From NCBI RefSeq assembly GCF_000002235.5, contig NW_022145597.1, forward strand, positions 23,886,923 to 23,950,922: a DNA stretch of 64,000 bases, in the 5' to 3' direction. Shown here piece after piece: positions 37,352 through 50,129 of this stretch. The notes beneath the pieces were generated by a model. It did no database searches and had not been told where the DNA came from. It worked only from the letters and a program-made list of their open reading frames with translations. The first letter of the stretch is position 1; each line of letters opens with the position of its first letter. The translations under genes and the position numbers were made by a program. The stretch comes from Strongylocentrotus purpuratus (Eukaryota > Echinodermata > Echinoidea > Camarodonta > Strongylocentrotidae).

Positions 37352-38211
37352 GAATGGTTTTGGGTTTTACAGATGAAGAGCAGTATTATAATAGATGTCA
37401 TTTGGTGGATTATTTTGGGAGGTTAATTTAGCCTTCATTTCCATCATTAATTATGAATTAATACTAAAAGACAAAGAGGATGAGGAAATATGCTTAGATA
37501 GCTAGACCTCACATAAAATACTGTGGTTTATCTGACAATACAGATGTTCATTTACATGTACATTCTCTTTTTACTATTCGTATAAAAAATACAAGCATTA
37601 ATAGAAGAAGAAAGAGCCTGATGCAGTATACATGCATGTATTTATTCCAAAATTCATCCAAGAACCTTTAGCATCTGGCCATGCATATGGGCCATAAAGC
37701 AAGTTACATTATACATGTATGACAATGTACATGGGTAATTCATAGTGCCAGCTGATCCATTTTGTAATTATGATATCGCTTCATTGGGGATGGGAGTGCA
37801 AGGGAATCATATAATGTACATACATGTGTACAATACATTCATTACAAATTTACAGTAATGCAGAGTACAATATACATATTGCATGGATGATCTCCGTAAT
37901 GAGGCTGATCAAAAGCTTCATTAAGAACCCTCCACTCAAATCAAAGCTCCAATCACTGGCTGCCTGCCATAAAGGCTGTGACATTACAGGTATACTTCAA
38001 CTGTACATCAATTGGCAATACATGGATTTCAACTTGTAATATCCCTACTGCAGGCACCTGCTAAAATGTTAATGTACTGTAATTGCCTTCACTTCACGCC
38101 TAATTTATGGAAACAGGTTTGCGTCTCCATCATCCTCTAAATTGCAAAATGCTACCGTCATTGTACGCATGTGAGCCTACATGTGCATGTAGCTAACATA
38201 CATGTATGAAG

Positions 38212-38494
38212 AGAGGTGTTGTGGTACAGTGGATAAGACTCCGGACTGTGAACCACAAGGTAAGGGGTTCACATCCCTGTCGCAGCACTAATGCCATTTG
38301 GCAAGACATTGATCTACAATTGCCAGACTCCACCCAGGTGAGGTAAATGGGTACCTGGCTGGAATTAGTTCTTTGAAATACTTGAGCGCCGTAACGGCAG
38401 CCGTCCTAAAGCCAGGGTAATAATAATGAAGCACCAGGAGTTGCAATATGCCAGATATGAGTGATATACAAGAGTCCACTACTATTATTATTAG
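38212..38494 (+). mobile_element. tRNA-derived SINE, near full length
   Basis: A-box-like TGGTACAGTGGAT (38222-38234) and B box GGTTCACATCC (38267-38277) start the element. The body has a CTCCACCCAGGTGAGG / AATGGGTACCTGG region, then GGGTAATAATAATGAAGCAC, and it ends in an (ATT)n tract at about 38480-38493. Head, body and simple-repeat tail in this order are the hallmarks of a SINE. The A box departs from consensus at one place. It sits within DOCK intron 1, antisense to the gene. Confidence 0.8.
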
Positions 38495-38749
38495 GTACAC
38501 ACACTGTACATGTACATGTATAAAACAAAAGTATGAGCTTAAAGATTAATGGGTAACCATTAGACAGCAAAAAGAGACATATTTTCATATCAATATTTTA
38601 TCCTTTTATTTGAACTGTACAAATCCTGTTTATTTGTGTAACTAGATGTGTAATACCACAGAGAAATCAACAATAAAAATATGTGTACCTGGACATCAAT
38701 GACCTACATTTTGTATAACAGTTTAATAAAATGCTGTTTGGTTTGCAAC

Positions 38750-39062
38750 CCGTTTGTCTACTTCCCAATTGGTCTATTCCCATATGGTCTACACCCGGCC
38801 CGTCTCCTATCCACATGGTCTAAAAATCATTGAATCATAAATAATAATCATTATTATACCTTTTGGATAAAACACAAAATCAGCATTAGACAAACAGGGA
38901 ATAAGACTAACTGGTTATTAGACTACACTGTAAATAAAAAATAGACCAAATGGTCATTAGACCAAATGACAAGTAGACGAAATGATTATAAGACCATGTG
39001 AATAGCACACAGGCTGGGTGTAGACCATATGGGAATAGTCAAATTGGATAGTAGACGAACTG
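38750..39062. mobile_element. Foldback element with TGGTCTA-type arms
   Basis: Left arm (38752-38822) reads GTTTGTCTACTTCCCAATTG...CATATGGTCTACACCC...CACATGGTCT; the right arm (38990-39060) is its imperfect complement. Between them the words AGACCAAATGGTC / GACAAGTAGACGA recur. Arms are ~70 bp with small indels. Confidence 0.65.
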
Positions 39063-39270
39063 GTCGTAGACCGAAAGGCAATTCACTCCTAAGAAACAAT
39101 GCATAAATGTATACACAGAAACAGTGGAATCCCAATCAACCTTATGCAGTGCACAGATCATAATACTAAAATCCACACAGAGCATATTGTTGTTGTTGAA
39201 GTGGTTCAAGGAAATCCGAGAAGGAATATATAAAATGTACATGTACCCTGATGCCATTCATCAACAGTTA

Positions 39271-40398
39271 TACTGTTTTCACACTGGCAAAATTTGCTTA
39301 ACCCTGTACTATACACCGATACGGGCGAATTTTCATGGATGTGAGCCCTCTACGTTTATCATTACACGCTGGGGGGCTTCTATCAGCTTGCGCTTTCATC
39401 TTGCATGCAACGATCATTGCTTTCTCACAGACAAACCACTTATTATTCCTTGCCGCTTTCGGACATTTCAACTTCATTTTGTCTAAATTTATTTCATTTA
39501 CGATGGATGAATGGGTAGATGATGTCCGTCATTGGCGAGTTTTGCGTGCGTTTTCGGCAATCGAAGTTTGGGAGACGCCGTTGTAACGGTGTCCCACATA
39601 TTCATTATCGTGTATGTAAACATGCAGATGATTTTATTGAATTGAAGAGAGTGAGAGACGGAATGATTTAGAGTTAGAATATAAATAATTCAAGGAATTT
39701 TAGCTAGCTGGAGCAGAGTTGTGAGTTCGATCTTACGGTACGGAGGCACTCTCACCACACCGCCAGTAGATGCGGGCCTAAGTACGAACGAGCTCTCGCT
39801 CATGCAACTTTCCCATTCAGGTGCTATCCAGAAGCCCCCCAGCTGCCCCCCAACTGTAGCGCCACTTACGGCGGCTTGCGTGGAAGGTCGCCCAAAGTGT
39901 ATTTGTGTATACATGTAGGTGGGGTTAAGAGGGGGGGGGGGGGTTAACCCCACCTATAGTCCGGGGTTAAGCTTATTCCACTTTCTGTTCAGACTCGTAT
40001 TTACCAAAGTGGGCTAGCCCCACCTATAGTACGGGGTTAGCTGGCCCTGCAAAATAGCAGGGCTAACCCCGCAATTGTGGTGCTAACTCTTGCTAACTCC
40101 CCAATTGCGGTGCCAAGCAAATGTCAATGAATGAGAACAGAATCTAAAATAGTCCGGTACTACGCACTGGAGCGTATCGCAGCTGGCCAGATGCGAAGTA
40201 AGGAGCCCACTGTCCAATTATATAGTCCGGGGCTAACGAATTGCAGTGAGAACAGCATGCATTTTCTTATTCCGGAATAGGCGCTAGTACGGGACTAAAA
40301 ACAGCGTGTGTGAAAAGCCAAAAAAGCTAGTCCGGGGTTAAGGATAGTACGGGGCTAAGCTAAGTACGGGGTTAAGCAAAACCAGTGTGAAAAGAGTA
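39271..40398. mobile_element. MITE family A, copy 2, long form
   Basis: Same terminal repeats as the copies at 14478 and 62429 and flanked by TA on both sides. It is 1,128 bp because an extra ~600-bp segment (about 39317-39917) separates the left terminus from the poly(G) palindrome. That segment contains an 83-codon open frame (39335-39586, including MDEWVDDVRHWRVLRAF) and a possible SINE relic. It is either a later insertion or what remains of a longer parental element. Confidence 0.75.
39689..39915 (+). mobile_element. Possible degenerate tRNA-derived SINE inside a MITE copy
   Basis: TAGCTAGCTGG followed shortly by AGTTCGATCTT resembles shortened A and B boxes, and the following stretch is GC-rich (39740-39900) unlike its neighbours. 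The box spacing is too short for a tRNA, so an internal deletion would be needed. It lies in the extra segment of the copy at 39271-40398. Confidence 0.28.
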
Positions 40399-40518
40399 TA
40401 AGATCATGCAAGCGTAAGGATAGTCATGTACAAGTACATGATGATATTGTTTACACAGACTGGGTTGAAACGAGGAACTCCCTGTGCAAAGTCTATGCAG
40501 CTTGTGTGTATCAACGAG

Positions 40519-40775
40519 TGTGACCTTGAATTAACAATGCTGTGTCCTGTTTACTAGAAAATTTGATATCTGCTAATATTATTCAAAATAGAATGGTGAA
40601 AATTACTTCATAATGCTAAATACGTGTTGTATTCAACAAGATGACCCAGAAGTAACAATGCTGTGTCCTGTTTACTAGAAAATTTGATACCTGCTAATAT
40701 TATTCAAAATGGAATTGTGAAAATTGGTTCATATTATGCTACTTTCAACAAAATGACCCAGAAAACAATGATGTC
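40519..40775. repeat. ~121-bp tandem repeat, just over two units
   Basis: AACAATGCTGTGTCCTGTTT followed by ACTAGAAAATTTGATA starts at 40533 and 40654; a third start (AACAATGATGTCC) at about 40764 is diverged. Confidence 0.85.
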
Positions 40776-41261
40776 CTTGTCGGAAAGAAAAATAATAATA
40801 CGCAAGAGCAGAGATCTACATGTATTAACCTACATGTATTTAGCTGTGGAAACAGGAAAGCCCTAAAAAAGCTCTGGTACATGTACAGTAGTAAACAAAC
40901 TAATGTTCATGCATGGAGATATAAGAAGAGATCTCCATTGTTCATGAGTACAGGTGTACATTGTACATGCACAAGTGCAATACATACATGTACATGTATA
41001 AGTTTGAAGATCTCACCTTTCTGAGAGTAAATCTGAAAAGCCCTGTTGCGAACAAAAAAGTATTTTTACAATGCTACCTGTGGTAACTCTTCCTATTTAA
41101 TGCCTTGTAATTTATGTAGGACTGTATGTTTTTTAAGACAAATATCCAATGTTTTAAACAAAATATGGTGCAATTCATTTACAGGTAATTTTGTTGATAC
41201 TGTAATAAATACATGCTTAATTTTGCTTGATCAAATAAGGCCATGTAAAACTATATACATG

Positions 41262-41532
41262 TTTAGCGTCCCCGCCCACTCCCTTTTTGGGGGCCGCCTC
41301 CTATTTTATTTTTTTTTGAAATTTTTTGAATTTTTTAAAGAAAAAAAACATCAAAAACACTGCTAAAATGGATCTATTTCTATAAAAAATTGTTGGCCGC
41401 CATCTTGAAAAATAGCCCGAATGTCAGGGAAAATGTAACGAGTGGCCATTTTGGGCGGCCATTTTGAAAAAAAGAGAGAAAAAAAAGGGCCTCCTCCTTC
41501 CTATTTTTTTCAAAAAAACAGGACACTAAACA
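41262..41532. mobile_element. Possible MITE with TTTAGCGTCC/GGACACTAAA ends
   Basis: Short inverted ends (GTTTAGCGTCC, GGACACTAAAC) enclose a region with repeated GGCCGCCATCTTG / GGCCATTTTG words and GGCCGCCTCCT / GGGCCTCCTCC. Ends differ at one base; no target duplication is clear. Confidence 0.4.
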
Positions 41533-41599
41533 GGTTTTTTTTTAAAATTTGGCCTGAAGGAGCATACATGTAGTTTGAACAGTTTGAAATATCGACATA

Positions 41600-41780
41600 T
41601 CAGAAAGAAAACAAAGCTAAAGACCACCCAAGGGAGAAAAGAAAAGTGGTCTGTACAGGCAGGTGGTCTTTATGTACAGGTTCCTTTTATAGTAAATGTT
41701 TCAATGAGAAACCATTTTCAAGGGAAACACAAAATGTGTTCTCTGTAGACAGGTGGTCTTTCTAGCAGATTTGATATATT
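41600..41780 (+). repeat. Dispersed GTGGTCTTT element, copy 1
   Basis: Contains CCACCCAAGGGAGAAAAG, GTGGTCT..TACAGG, AACCATTTTCAAGGGAAACA and GTAGACAGGTGGTCTTT. The same words occur in reverse complement at 45175-45335. Old dispersed repeat without coding frame. Confidence 0.6.
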
Positions 41781-42197
41781 ATAAATAGATTTTATTCAGA
41801 GTTTAAACTACTAAGAAGGATTCCTTGCGATCAATGTAAACTGAATGTCAACCAAGTACCTCAAGGATGAAATCTATATCGATGGCATTTCTGTCGGCTA
41901 GAGACGGAGATCTTTCATCACCATGTAACGCATTGGTAGGTCAAGGAATTCATCGCATCATGGATGAATGGATCATCATGTACCTACATCGGTATCTGCA
42001 CAGACTGACTGATGGGGCGTAGCCATTTGTATGAGGAAAGATACACTGTACATCCATCAACGTTTGGCATAAATCTATACTGTACATGTATCGGTAAAGG
42101 AAGATAAATGATAGAAGCTGAGGGCAGTTTTCTCTCCCTTCCCCCCCCCCCCCCAATAAAAAAGGCGCTAGAGCATGCAATAAACTTATTTCTGCAA

Positions 42198-42255
42198 GGT
42201 ACCCACTTACTTCACCCGGGTGGAGACTGGCAAATGTAGATGAATGTGTCTATCT
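42198..42255 (-). mobile_element. SINE fragment, same family as 38212-38494
   Basis: The reverse complement includes ATTTGCCAGTCTCCACCCGG and AAGTGGGTACCTT and matches the middle body of the SINE at about 38300-38360. Head and tail are missing, so it is an old truncated copy in opposite orientation. Confidence 0.6.
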
Positions 42256-42259
42256 CCCT

Positions 42260-44300
42260 CATGACAGTGTACCACCCTACTGATTACATGTTGGGCCTAC
42301 ATATTCATTGAGGTGTGTGGTGGTACAGGTCAATCAATTGAACGGGAACTGGAGCAAATTAAGAGTTAAGAATGTCTTTAAAGTTAACCCGGGCAACTGC
42401 TCCTTCAAACATAATTTAAGAGGGCCTCAAGAAATATACCACACTTTTTTACTGTTTTTGGAAAGTAACAACAGATGCATTCACCTCTGAACAAACCAGA
42501 GTATCTTCAGTACACAATGGCCTGAATTCACATGAAGGTTAAAAGTTAGCCTAAAATAAGCATTAATAAATGTTCTTGTTCAAGCAATCTGAGGACAGAC
42601 TTTTACTTAATATGAACATAATAATAATAATATTAATAATAATAATCTTTTAAAGTTTATGGATGTTTAAACATTAAGTTATTAGTGATTAGAAGATAAT
42701 TTTTTTTTAATTGTGGCCACAGGGTTGTTTTGTTTTGGTTTGTTTTGTTGTTGTTTGTATTTTTTTCCAGACTTTTGCATTCATGACTTTAATATTCAAT
42801 ATTCCATTCTTCGTAAAATAAACTACATTTACATGTATATTTTCTATTTCTGTATTATTCAATACCACAAATTAATCAGGTTCAAAGTACACATGCAAGT
42901 CTTTGTTTTGCTGTGCATTAGTGTAAGATAAAAAGTAACATAAGTCATAAAAAATGTCAAGCACTGTAACACAAATAATCATTCTGACATGGACCATTTA
43001 CTTTTGGCATATAGGGTGCAGAATCAAGTACTTTTGAACAGGTGAACTGAATACAAGGTAAAGGCACTTTGTGTAGATTGAGCTATCACACAAATTATCT
43101 GATCAGAATACACTGTACATCTTCCCATGCTTTTAGAGCTTTCACACAAGAGAAAAAAAACTGTATAAAGAAATGCTGAATATAAAATCTGGATAGCAAA
43201 CAGGCATACATGCAAATACAACGAACATCATACATGTACATGTATACATGTAGGAATATGGTAAAAAGAAACTAGCAACAATTTTTTAATGCACAGGGTC
43301 AAAGGTAGGGGTCAGAGGTCACCTTAGTTGTAACTGTATATCAATGGCTTGTGTCAAGCGCTCAAGTGGTCATAGAAGACAAGTTTGAGTAGTCTTGTAC
43401 ACTACATGCATACTATGCAGGTCTTTTTTAGTGCACTTTCACGGTAAGCCCTGCCAAGTTTTACAATTAGTGTGTGATACAGGAAATTAAGGTAATTCCC
43501 CTGATTTTTCATCACAGTTTCATACAACACAACACACTCAAACAACTATTTCACTATATTAAGGAGATACCACACTGCACTATGGATATTTTCATATCCA
43601 CACAATGTTCAGACATGATAGATTAATTACAGGTCCTTATAAAACAGTATGCCAGGGCTAGCTAGACACTAGTAAAAGGGGCGTGGTCCACATGGGCTTC
43701 AAAATTAAAATTCTGAACCCGAAAGTTTTTGCAATTTACACTCCATGTAGATGCATGCATATATACCTTGGCCCAAAAAAATATATGATATATCCATCGT
43801 TCAAGCCCTGATATTACTGTAGGCTTCATGTGTTTATCATACAAAACAAAACGTTCTGCAGAACGTAAACAAAGTTTTGCTGATGTGAATGGGGTGAAAA
43901 TCATGCTCTAGAGGACATCCTAGGAGGATGAGAGACCCAGCTGTTCTTTAATCAATCTCTAATGAAGCATCCATCCAAACATCCAGTACAGTTGCCTGGT
44001 TTACAGTCAACAAGAGTTATCACACTCTCGATTAAACCAAGAAGTTAAACTGTGTTCCACCATGGACCTCCATAGTCCGCTGGCCAGAGGGGGGCTATTG
44101 TGTGCACCCCCCCCCCCCCCCCCCCATTATCCTACTTCTAAGGTGCCATTTTGTTCATTGGGATCCATTTTATCAGCAAAGAAGAAGAAAAAAAAAAATC
44201 ATTTTATAGACATTTGTTTTTTTGCCAAGGTTCCAAGGACCGATCCCCACCCCAATAGAGCACCACATTTCTGTCCATTATCTTCTCTTGGGGCAGGGGG
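42260..44300. other. DOCK intron 1, nothing recognised
   Basis: AT-rich, TA- and ATA-rich stretches, poly(C) at 44107-44125. No exon. Confidence 0.45.
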
Positions 44301-44304
44301 TTTG

Positions 44305-44817
44305 TTAAAGGTAATACAAAGTTTTGGTATGAGGTCATGAATTTGGTTCAAATGGACATTATTGGAACCATATGCGATCCTACAATATTCAGTGATCGTT
44401 GTCGCGGTTAAAATCGAGCCTAAGGTTATGAAATTGTAAATAATACACTCTTTATGTTGTATAGCTCCCTCTCAAGGTCAATATATTAATAAAGCTATAA
44501 AACAACGTTTCTTGACCAAAATCGACCGATTAGCTAATCCTGTTTAGAAATTATATATCACAACTACATATTCTGAGATTTTCATGGTCGAAGCTGCCAT
44601 TGTACGGCCGTAGGCGCTATTTGAAATTTATCAAAATTTAACCGGGAGCACCGGTAAATTGTTATATCCCATTTTTCTTGAAAGCAGAAGTGTTTTAGGG
44701 TCTACATTTTTTAGAGCTTATAATACATCCACAGGGGCATCCAAATATATAAAAATTGTAAAAAATTACTATCCACCCAATTTTCAAAAATTTACCAAAA
44801 CTTTGTATTACCTTTAA
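44305..44817. mobile_element. TTAA-bounded MITE (T2/Kolobok-like)
   Basis: A 25-bp perfect terminal inverted repeat, TTAAAGGTAATACAAAGTTT then TGGTA, with TTAA at both outer ends. TTAA targets with a TTAAAGG start are known for the T2 MITEs of Xenopus, linked to Kolobok. The interior is AT-rich without coding frames. Confidence 0.8.
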
Positions 44818-45174
44818 TGGGTATTTTTTATTTATATTCCCTCTTTTTTTTAAAGACTATTGTAACACACATCAGCAATAGTTCCACATGCTTGTTGATG
44901 TTATTTTCATCTTACCCCTTTTGTTCTAATTTTAATTTTCCTTTTATTCAATGAAGGATATAAATCAAATACGCCATGCACTGTTTTTGAGGCACGGGGC
45001 AAATTTTGGATTCTCTTTGGTGACAACTGACAAGCATGTTTGTTTTCTATTTTCTTTTTGGCTGCACCCCTCAGAAAATATTGCTATGCCAGTCACCACA
45101 GAGGGTTCATAATTTGAACCGGAGCCTCACAGTGCATGGTCAGTATATTCGATCAATATTAATTTGCACATGCC

Positions 45175-45335
45175 TGCTTTAGTGACCACCTGTCAACAGA
45201 CTACAAAGACCACATTTTTTGTTTCCCTTGAAAATGGTTTTTTATAGAATCATGTATTAAAATAAAGGAACCTGTCTACAAAGACCACTTTTTGTGTTTC
45301 CCTTGGGCGGTCGCTATATGTTCGACTGTATAATG
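45175..45335 (-). repeat. Dispersed GTGGTCTTT element, copy 2
   Basis: Reverse-complement counterpart of 41600-41780, with TTTCCCTTGAAAATGGTTTT and GTTTCCCTTGGGCGGTCGC. The two copies could also form a 3.6-kb-apart inverted pair. Confidence 0.6.
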
Positions 45336-46221
45336 CAAATGTCGGTATCAGATATATTCACTACAAAGTACAATGGCTATTGAAAGGAAGTGTGTTTAGT
45401 AATACAGCGGCACTGTACCTTTTGACTGTAACTGACTACCTGTGTAATATTACACAAGGATTACATCCAACATGGAAATAAGGACAGGAAATTCCCTTCT
45501 GTTTCCAATTTCCATTTGGGAAAGGCTCCCGAGTTCAAAGGAATGTATGGCAGGCCACTGATAACAGAACTGTGTCATCTTTAATTGCTCATTATGCCCA
45601 AAGTGAACAATAAAAAGCAATGAAATGTGGCCTACATTTCAACAATACATTGCAGGTTTTGATGACAGCTGCTGTTTGCTTTGCAGTCCATTTCTAACAC
45701 GAGTGAAATTCCATGTTTAACACTGGACTCTGTACTACATGTATGTACCTCGCAATAATCCTAACCCAAAATCTAACCTTCATGTTAAAAACAAATCACA
45801 ACCCCACCCCTAACTAAGTTCTTTGACAAAATATATTTGGCGATGGGACACTCAGGTACCCAAAATGTAGGCTACATGTACTGTACATGCAGGTCCGCAT
45901 ATATAAAAATCATTGATTGTCTAAAAGTATGCCAATAATTTTACACCATGTATCGACATACACTGTGCTGTATTCCAATCTCTAAACATGTATGCACTTT
46001 TAATATGTTGCAAATGTTGAATGAAGAAAAAAAATAAGATTGCTTTTCTTTCCCTGAAAATAACAGAATCATAATGGAAAGGAGAAGATCTGATGGATAA
46101 ATACAGACAGCAACACTTGCCCATCCTGAGATTGGCACAGTCCAGACACGGTAATTTATGGTGTATTTTAAGAGTCAACTAAAGAGCTAATTTATCAGAT
46201 TTGCAGACAAAAAGCGACAGG

Positions 46222-46612
46222 AGGCCCGTCTTCACTATCTCGAGATTGCCAAATATCCAGCTATTTGAACTATCCCGATCGCAAACTATCCAGCTAATTT
46301 GCGTCTTCATTAGACCGAAGTAGCAAATTAGCTGGATAGTTGGTCGGGATAATATCCCAAGATATCTTGGGATAGTTTGTAAAATATCCTTTTTATTGGC
46401 AAAATATCCAGCTATTTGTCCCGTGCGTCTTCACTAGACCGAAGATTTGCAATACACGCTAACGCTGAGCAAAATATCTCGAGCTAATTTCTCAAGGTCG
46501 AGTTTCGAGTTTCGAGGTCGAATCTCGAGATAGTGAAGACGCGAATTGTTACTCGGGATTATTTCCCAAATAGCGGGCTATTTGGCAATCTCGAGATGAT
46601 GAAGACGCGCCT
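46222..46612. mobile_element. MITE family B, copy 2
   Basis: Ends AGGCCCGTCTTCACTATC and GATGATGAAGACGCGCCT; the interior matches the copy at 2502 with an extra ~80-bp subterminal palindrome (TCTCGAGATAGTGAAGACGC near 46520-46545) that duplicates the terminus. This suggests one element with partly duplicated end or a nested copy. Confidence 0.75.
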
Positions 46613-47029
46613 AGGTACATGTATTTGCTTCCCTTTCTGTCCCAATTTATCTCAAGTCCTTGCTGATATCATGCAGATAGTCTTTATCACTACATGTAGA
46701 CCACCTTTCCTGTATTTTCAAACATCCACTTTGAATTTTGAACTGCTGGCAGACTGATTTTAACTGGGTATAATGCCTTTAATAGTTTCCTCATAAATTA
46801 ATATTTTCCCACATATGTAGATACCAATAAGATTAAAGGTACCGTAATAGAAAAATCAACAATCAATCAGCATTTATAAGTCAGGAGATTGTTTCTACTA
46901 AATTCTAAAAATAAACATCATACTTGACATGTACACATGTGTACAATTACAAGCCCATTGAAAATAATCAGAGTACATGTACATCTTCAGCATACCGGTA
47001 TGTTATTTCTTTTTCTTTTTCATTTAGGG

Positions 47030-47206
47030 TCTGTTCAGATATGGCAAAGTAAACCGCCACATTTAAACAAAAAAAAATGTTTAAAAATTGCAACTTTGAG
47101 TATAAATGCAACAATGATCTGTGTTATGAAATTCAGAAATTTGAAGCATATTACGTTATCTTTTTTTTTTAAAGCCGCAGTTTTGCCGAGTCATATCTGA
47201 ACAAGT
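47030..47206. mobile_element. Possible short MITE with TGTTCAGATATG ends
   Basis: TCTGTTCAGATATGGCAAAG at the left is mirrored by GAGTCATATCTGAACAAGTC at the right, and AAACATT/AATGTTT words pair inside. Arms are imperfect and no target duplication is certain. Confidence 0.45.
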
Positions 47207-47634
47207 CGTTATGGTGTTCTGAAATGTACAAATGTATAAATTAAAAATACAAGACATATAGTACATATAAATATACATGTACATGTATGTGTAATATTTT
47301 GGATGATATACACTGTAGAGTGTAGTCCATGTAAAAAAGTATACAAGTCAATGCAGCACAGAATTTGTTTTCCTTACACTATGAACTTTTCCTGATATCC
47401 AGCATTATGTCAATAACTTTAATGATAATGGGCTCATTACCTGGGCTATATTGATAGTATGGATCCTGGATGCTATCAAAATGTTTGCGCAGACTATGGC
47501 CGTGGATACTACAAAGTAGGCCCAAGTTATGATGAAGATTTATGAGATCTACAGATTTTAGTCTAAAGCCAAGTTTCTATCAACCTTAAAGGTGCTGTGT
47601 CCCTTTTGCAGCCAACATCAAATTCTGTAGAACT

Positions 47635-47899
47635 CTGTCGCCGAAAACGCATGCAATTTTACTTTGAGTTGCAGTTGAAGGCGCCGATTTAATAATAATA
47701 ATAACAGTGAACAATGCTGTTTTAAAAACCAAAGATGGCAGAATAATCCATTTTCCTCCAAGTCCAAGCAGAAATCCAGACATTTGGTCCCAGTTTCTGA
47801 GTGGTGAGTTTGACAGTGCTTGAGTTGGGAAAAAATTTTACCGACGGCACCATGCCGCGGCCCCCGCTCACCCAGGCACGGGTAAGCGTCGGCCTGGAC

Positions 47900-47941
<42 letters not shown>

Positions 47942-48049
47942 TTTTTTTTTTTTTTTTTTTGCGGCCGAATATTCGGGTACGTGAAATCGTACCCGAGTAG
48001 TTGTCAACCGTGCGGGTACTCGAGCAATCGACTACCCTGCACAGCCTTA
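47635..48049. mobile_element. Non-autonomous hAT element, family C copy 1, left-truncated
   Basis: The right end (ACTCGAGCAATCGACTACCC then TGCACAGCCTTA) and interior match the copies at 48618 and 51516, but the left ~120 bp with its terminal repeat is missing. It contains a long A-run followed by a long T-run (47904-47960), which would form a near-perfect A:T hairpin. About 570 bp separate it from copy 2. Confidence 0.75.
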
Positions 48050-48617
48050 ATGTACATGTATCTGTGAAACTTAAACGTTAGCAACTTGTCCTAATATTCA
48101 AATTATGCAAGAATAACCTGTTTAATTTCTAGACTTCACGGTCAGACACTATTGAGTGACTGCATGACTGACTTCTTTTTTTCTTTGGTAATAACATAAA
48201 ATGTAAAGGGTACATGAATAATTCACTTCTTGTAATGGCCAAAATTAAACTGATTGAATATTTGCGCAACACAAAACGTACGACCATTCAGTACAAAAGG
48301 GTCTGAAAATCACAATATACAATTGTATACATGCAGATGCAATGTAAGTATGGCAATGTACAGAATATGCATGTATTTGATCTGGGAACTACTGTACATG
48401 TTCAAGGCCACATGCAAAGGACGTGTACCAGTATAAATACTACCGTATGTTGATATCTACAGTAAACGATAGGAAATGGACTGCAAATTCAAAACCTTGT
48501 ACTTGGCAAACACATTACAGAAGTACAGAAGGCAAGTACAATATCATTTCCCTGGTCATTTTCATCTGTTACATTAACGTTTGTAAATCAACACAAGATA
48601 TATAAGATACAAGTTAT

Positions 48618-49181
48618 TAAGGCTGTGCACAACCGTGTAATGAAGTACCGGAGTACACTCCCAGGCTTACAAGCGAATACTTGAATATTTGGACGCCATG
48701 TTTTTTTTAATTTTTTTTTAATTTTTAAAAAATGTTATTGTTTTTGTTTTTTTTGCCACCACCATACCACGGGAGCAGTATCCCAGGTCCGTCTCTGAAA
48801 ACTCACGCAAATTTACTTTGAGTTGCAGTTGAAGGTGCCGATTTAATAATAATAATAACAGTAAACAATGCTGTTTTAAAAACCAAAGATGGCAGAAAAA
48901 TCCATTTTCCTCCGAGTCCAAACAGAAATCCGGACATTTGGTCCCAGTTTCTGAGTGGTGAGTTTGACATTGATTAAGCTGGGAAACATTTTTACCGACA
49001 GTACCATGCCAGCGGCTGGCGCTCTCCCTGGCACGGGAAAACATCGGCCTGGACAGTGCCAGGTGACCGGGATTTTTTTTTTTTTTTTTTTTGCGGCCGA
49101 ATATTCGAGTAAGAGAAATCGTACTCGAGCAGTTGTCAACAGTGCGAGTACTCGAGTATTCGACTACCCATCGCAGCCCTA
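48618..49181. mobile_element. Non-autonomous hAT element, family C copy 2
   Basis: Ends TAAGGCTGTGCACAAC and CATCGCAGCCCTA are inverted; an 8-bp direct repeat CAAGTTAT flanks them (48610-48617, 49182-49189). An 8-bp duplication with TARGGCTG-like termini fits the hAT superfamily. Subterminal GAATATT/CTCGAGTA words recur at both ends, and a poly(T)12-14 run precedes GCGGCCGAATATTCG. No transposase frame. Confidence 0.85.
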
Positions 49182-49731
49182 CAAGTTATGATGTATAGGT
49201 TAATTAACATCAATCAATTCCTTCTGGTTGTTAATCTAAACAATGCATTTCTAAGGGCTACTTTTAACTGGCTCTAAATCATGTTCATTAATTACGAACC
49301 ATTGTCAGAAATGGTTATTACAGAAAATTGTCTTCATTTACACCATGACCCACTGGTACATTAACAGTGTACATGTACAGTGTACGTGTCTTTCCCATGG
49401 CCTGACAAAGGCCAATCGGGTATAATACAACTACGGATGACGCGACCGCAGTATTCATGTGCGTGCAAAAAACGCAAAACCGAGGCGTGAGAAGAACTTG
49501 GGTCTGTTTTGCGAAAGCTAGATATAAAGCTAACCGTTAATCAGGTGCATTTGTTTACGTGCAGTTGTCAAAAAGTAATCGTAGATGGTGTGCAAGGCAA
49601 ATCACTGTCTGCCCGATCTTTCTTTTTAAAGAATTAAATCAAATGTACAAGTACAAGATATGCTTACTTTTATTACTAGAGAACACTGCACAAATGGTGT
49701 TCCATCTTTTAAATCTAATGTCTCTGAGAAC

Positions 49732-50129
49732 TTAAAGCTAAAGACCAGTTATGGTCATGCGATTGCATTGTGAAAGAAACGTTGTGAAATTGATCAGAAA
49801 AGGTTGATCATCTAGCATATATGTACTGCAAGGTTCTGGAATCATCAAAATGATAAGAAATTTGGCCAAGTCTTCATAAAGTTAGAAGCACTGTACACAG
49901 AAAGATGTATACGGGACTACACAGACGTGCGCGACACGTGCATTTCATATCTCTCAATAGGCAAGAGATACACTTATTTACCAAATATATCAATTAGTAG
50001 GCAGTTTCCCGTCAACATTTTTATCATCATGTAATATTCAAAACATATTCTTTCACATGATTGGTAATAAGAGCTTCCATTTCATTTTTTTGAAATTGGG
50101 GCGTTTCCAATACTGGTCTTTACCTTTAA
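49732..50129. mobile_element. TTAA-bounded MITE (T2/Kolobok-like), second type
   Basis: Left end TTAAAGCTAAAGACCAGT and right end ACTGGTCTTTACCTTTAA are inverted, with TTAA at both outer ends. The pattern TTAAAGGTAA...TTGG resembles the element at 44305. An interior stretch around 49840-49920 is shared with 22605-22700. Confidence 0.75.

Noticed and set aside
38221-38290. tRNA gene on the plus strand
   Set aside because: Only the two promoter boxes resemble a tRNA; it continues into a SINE body with an ATT tail.
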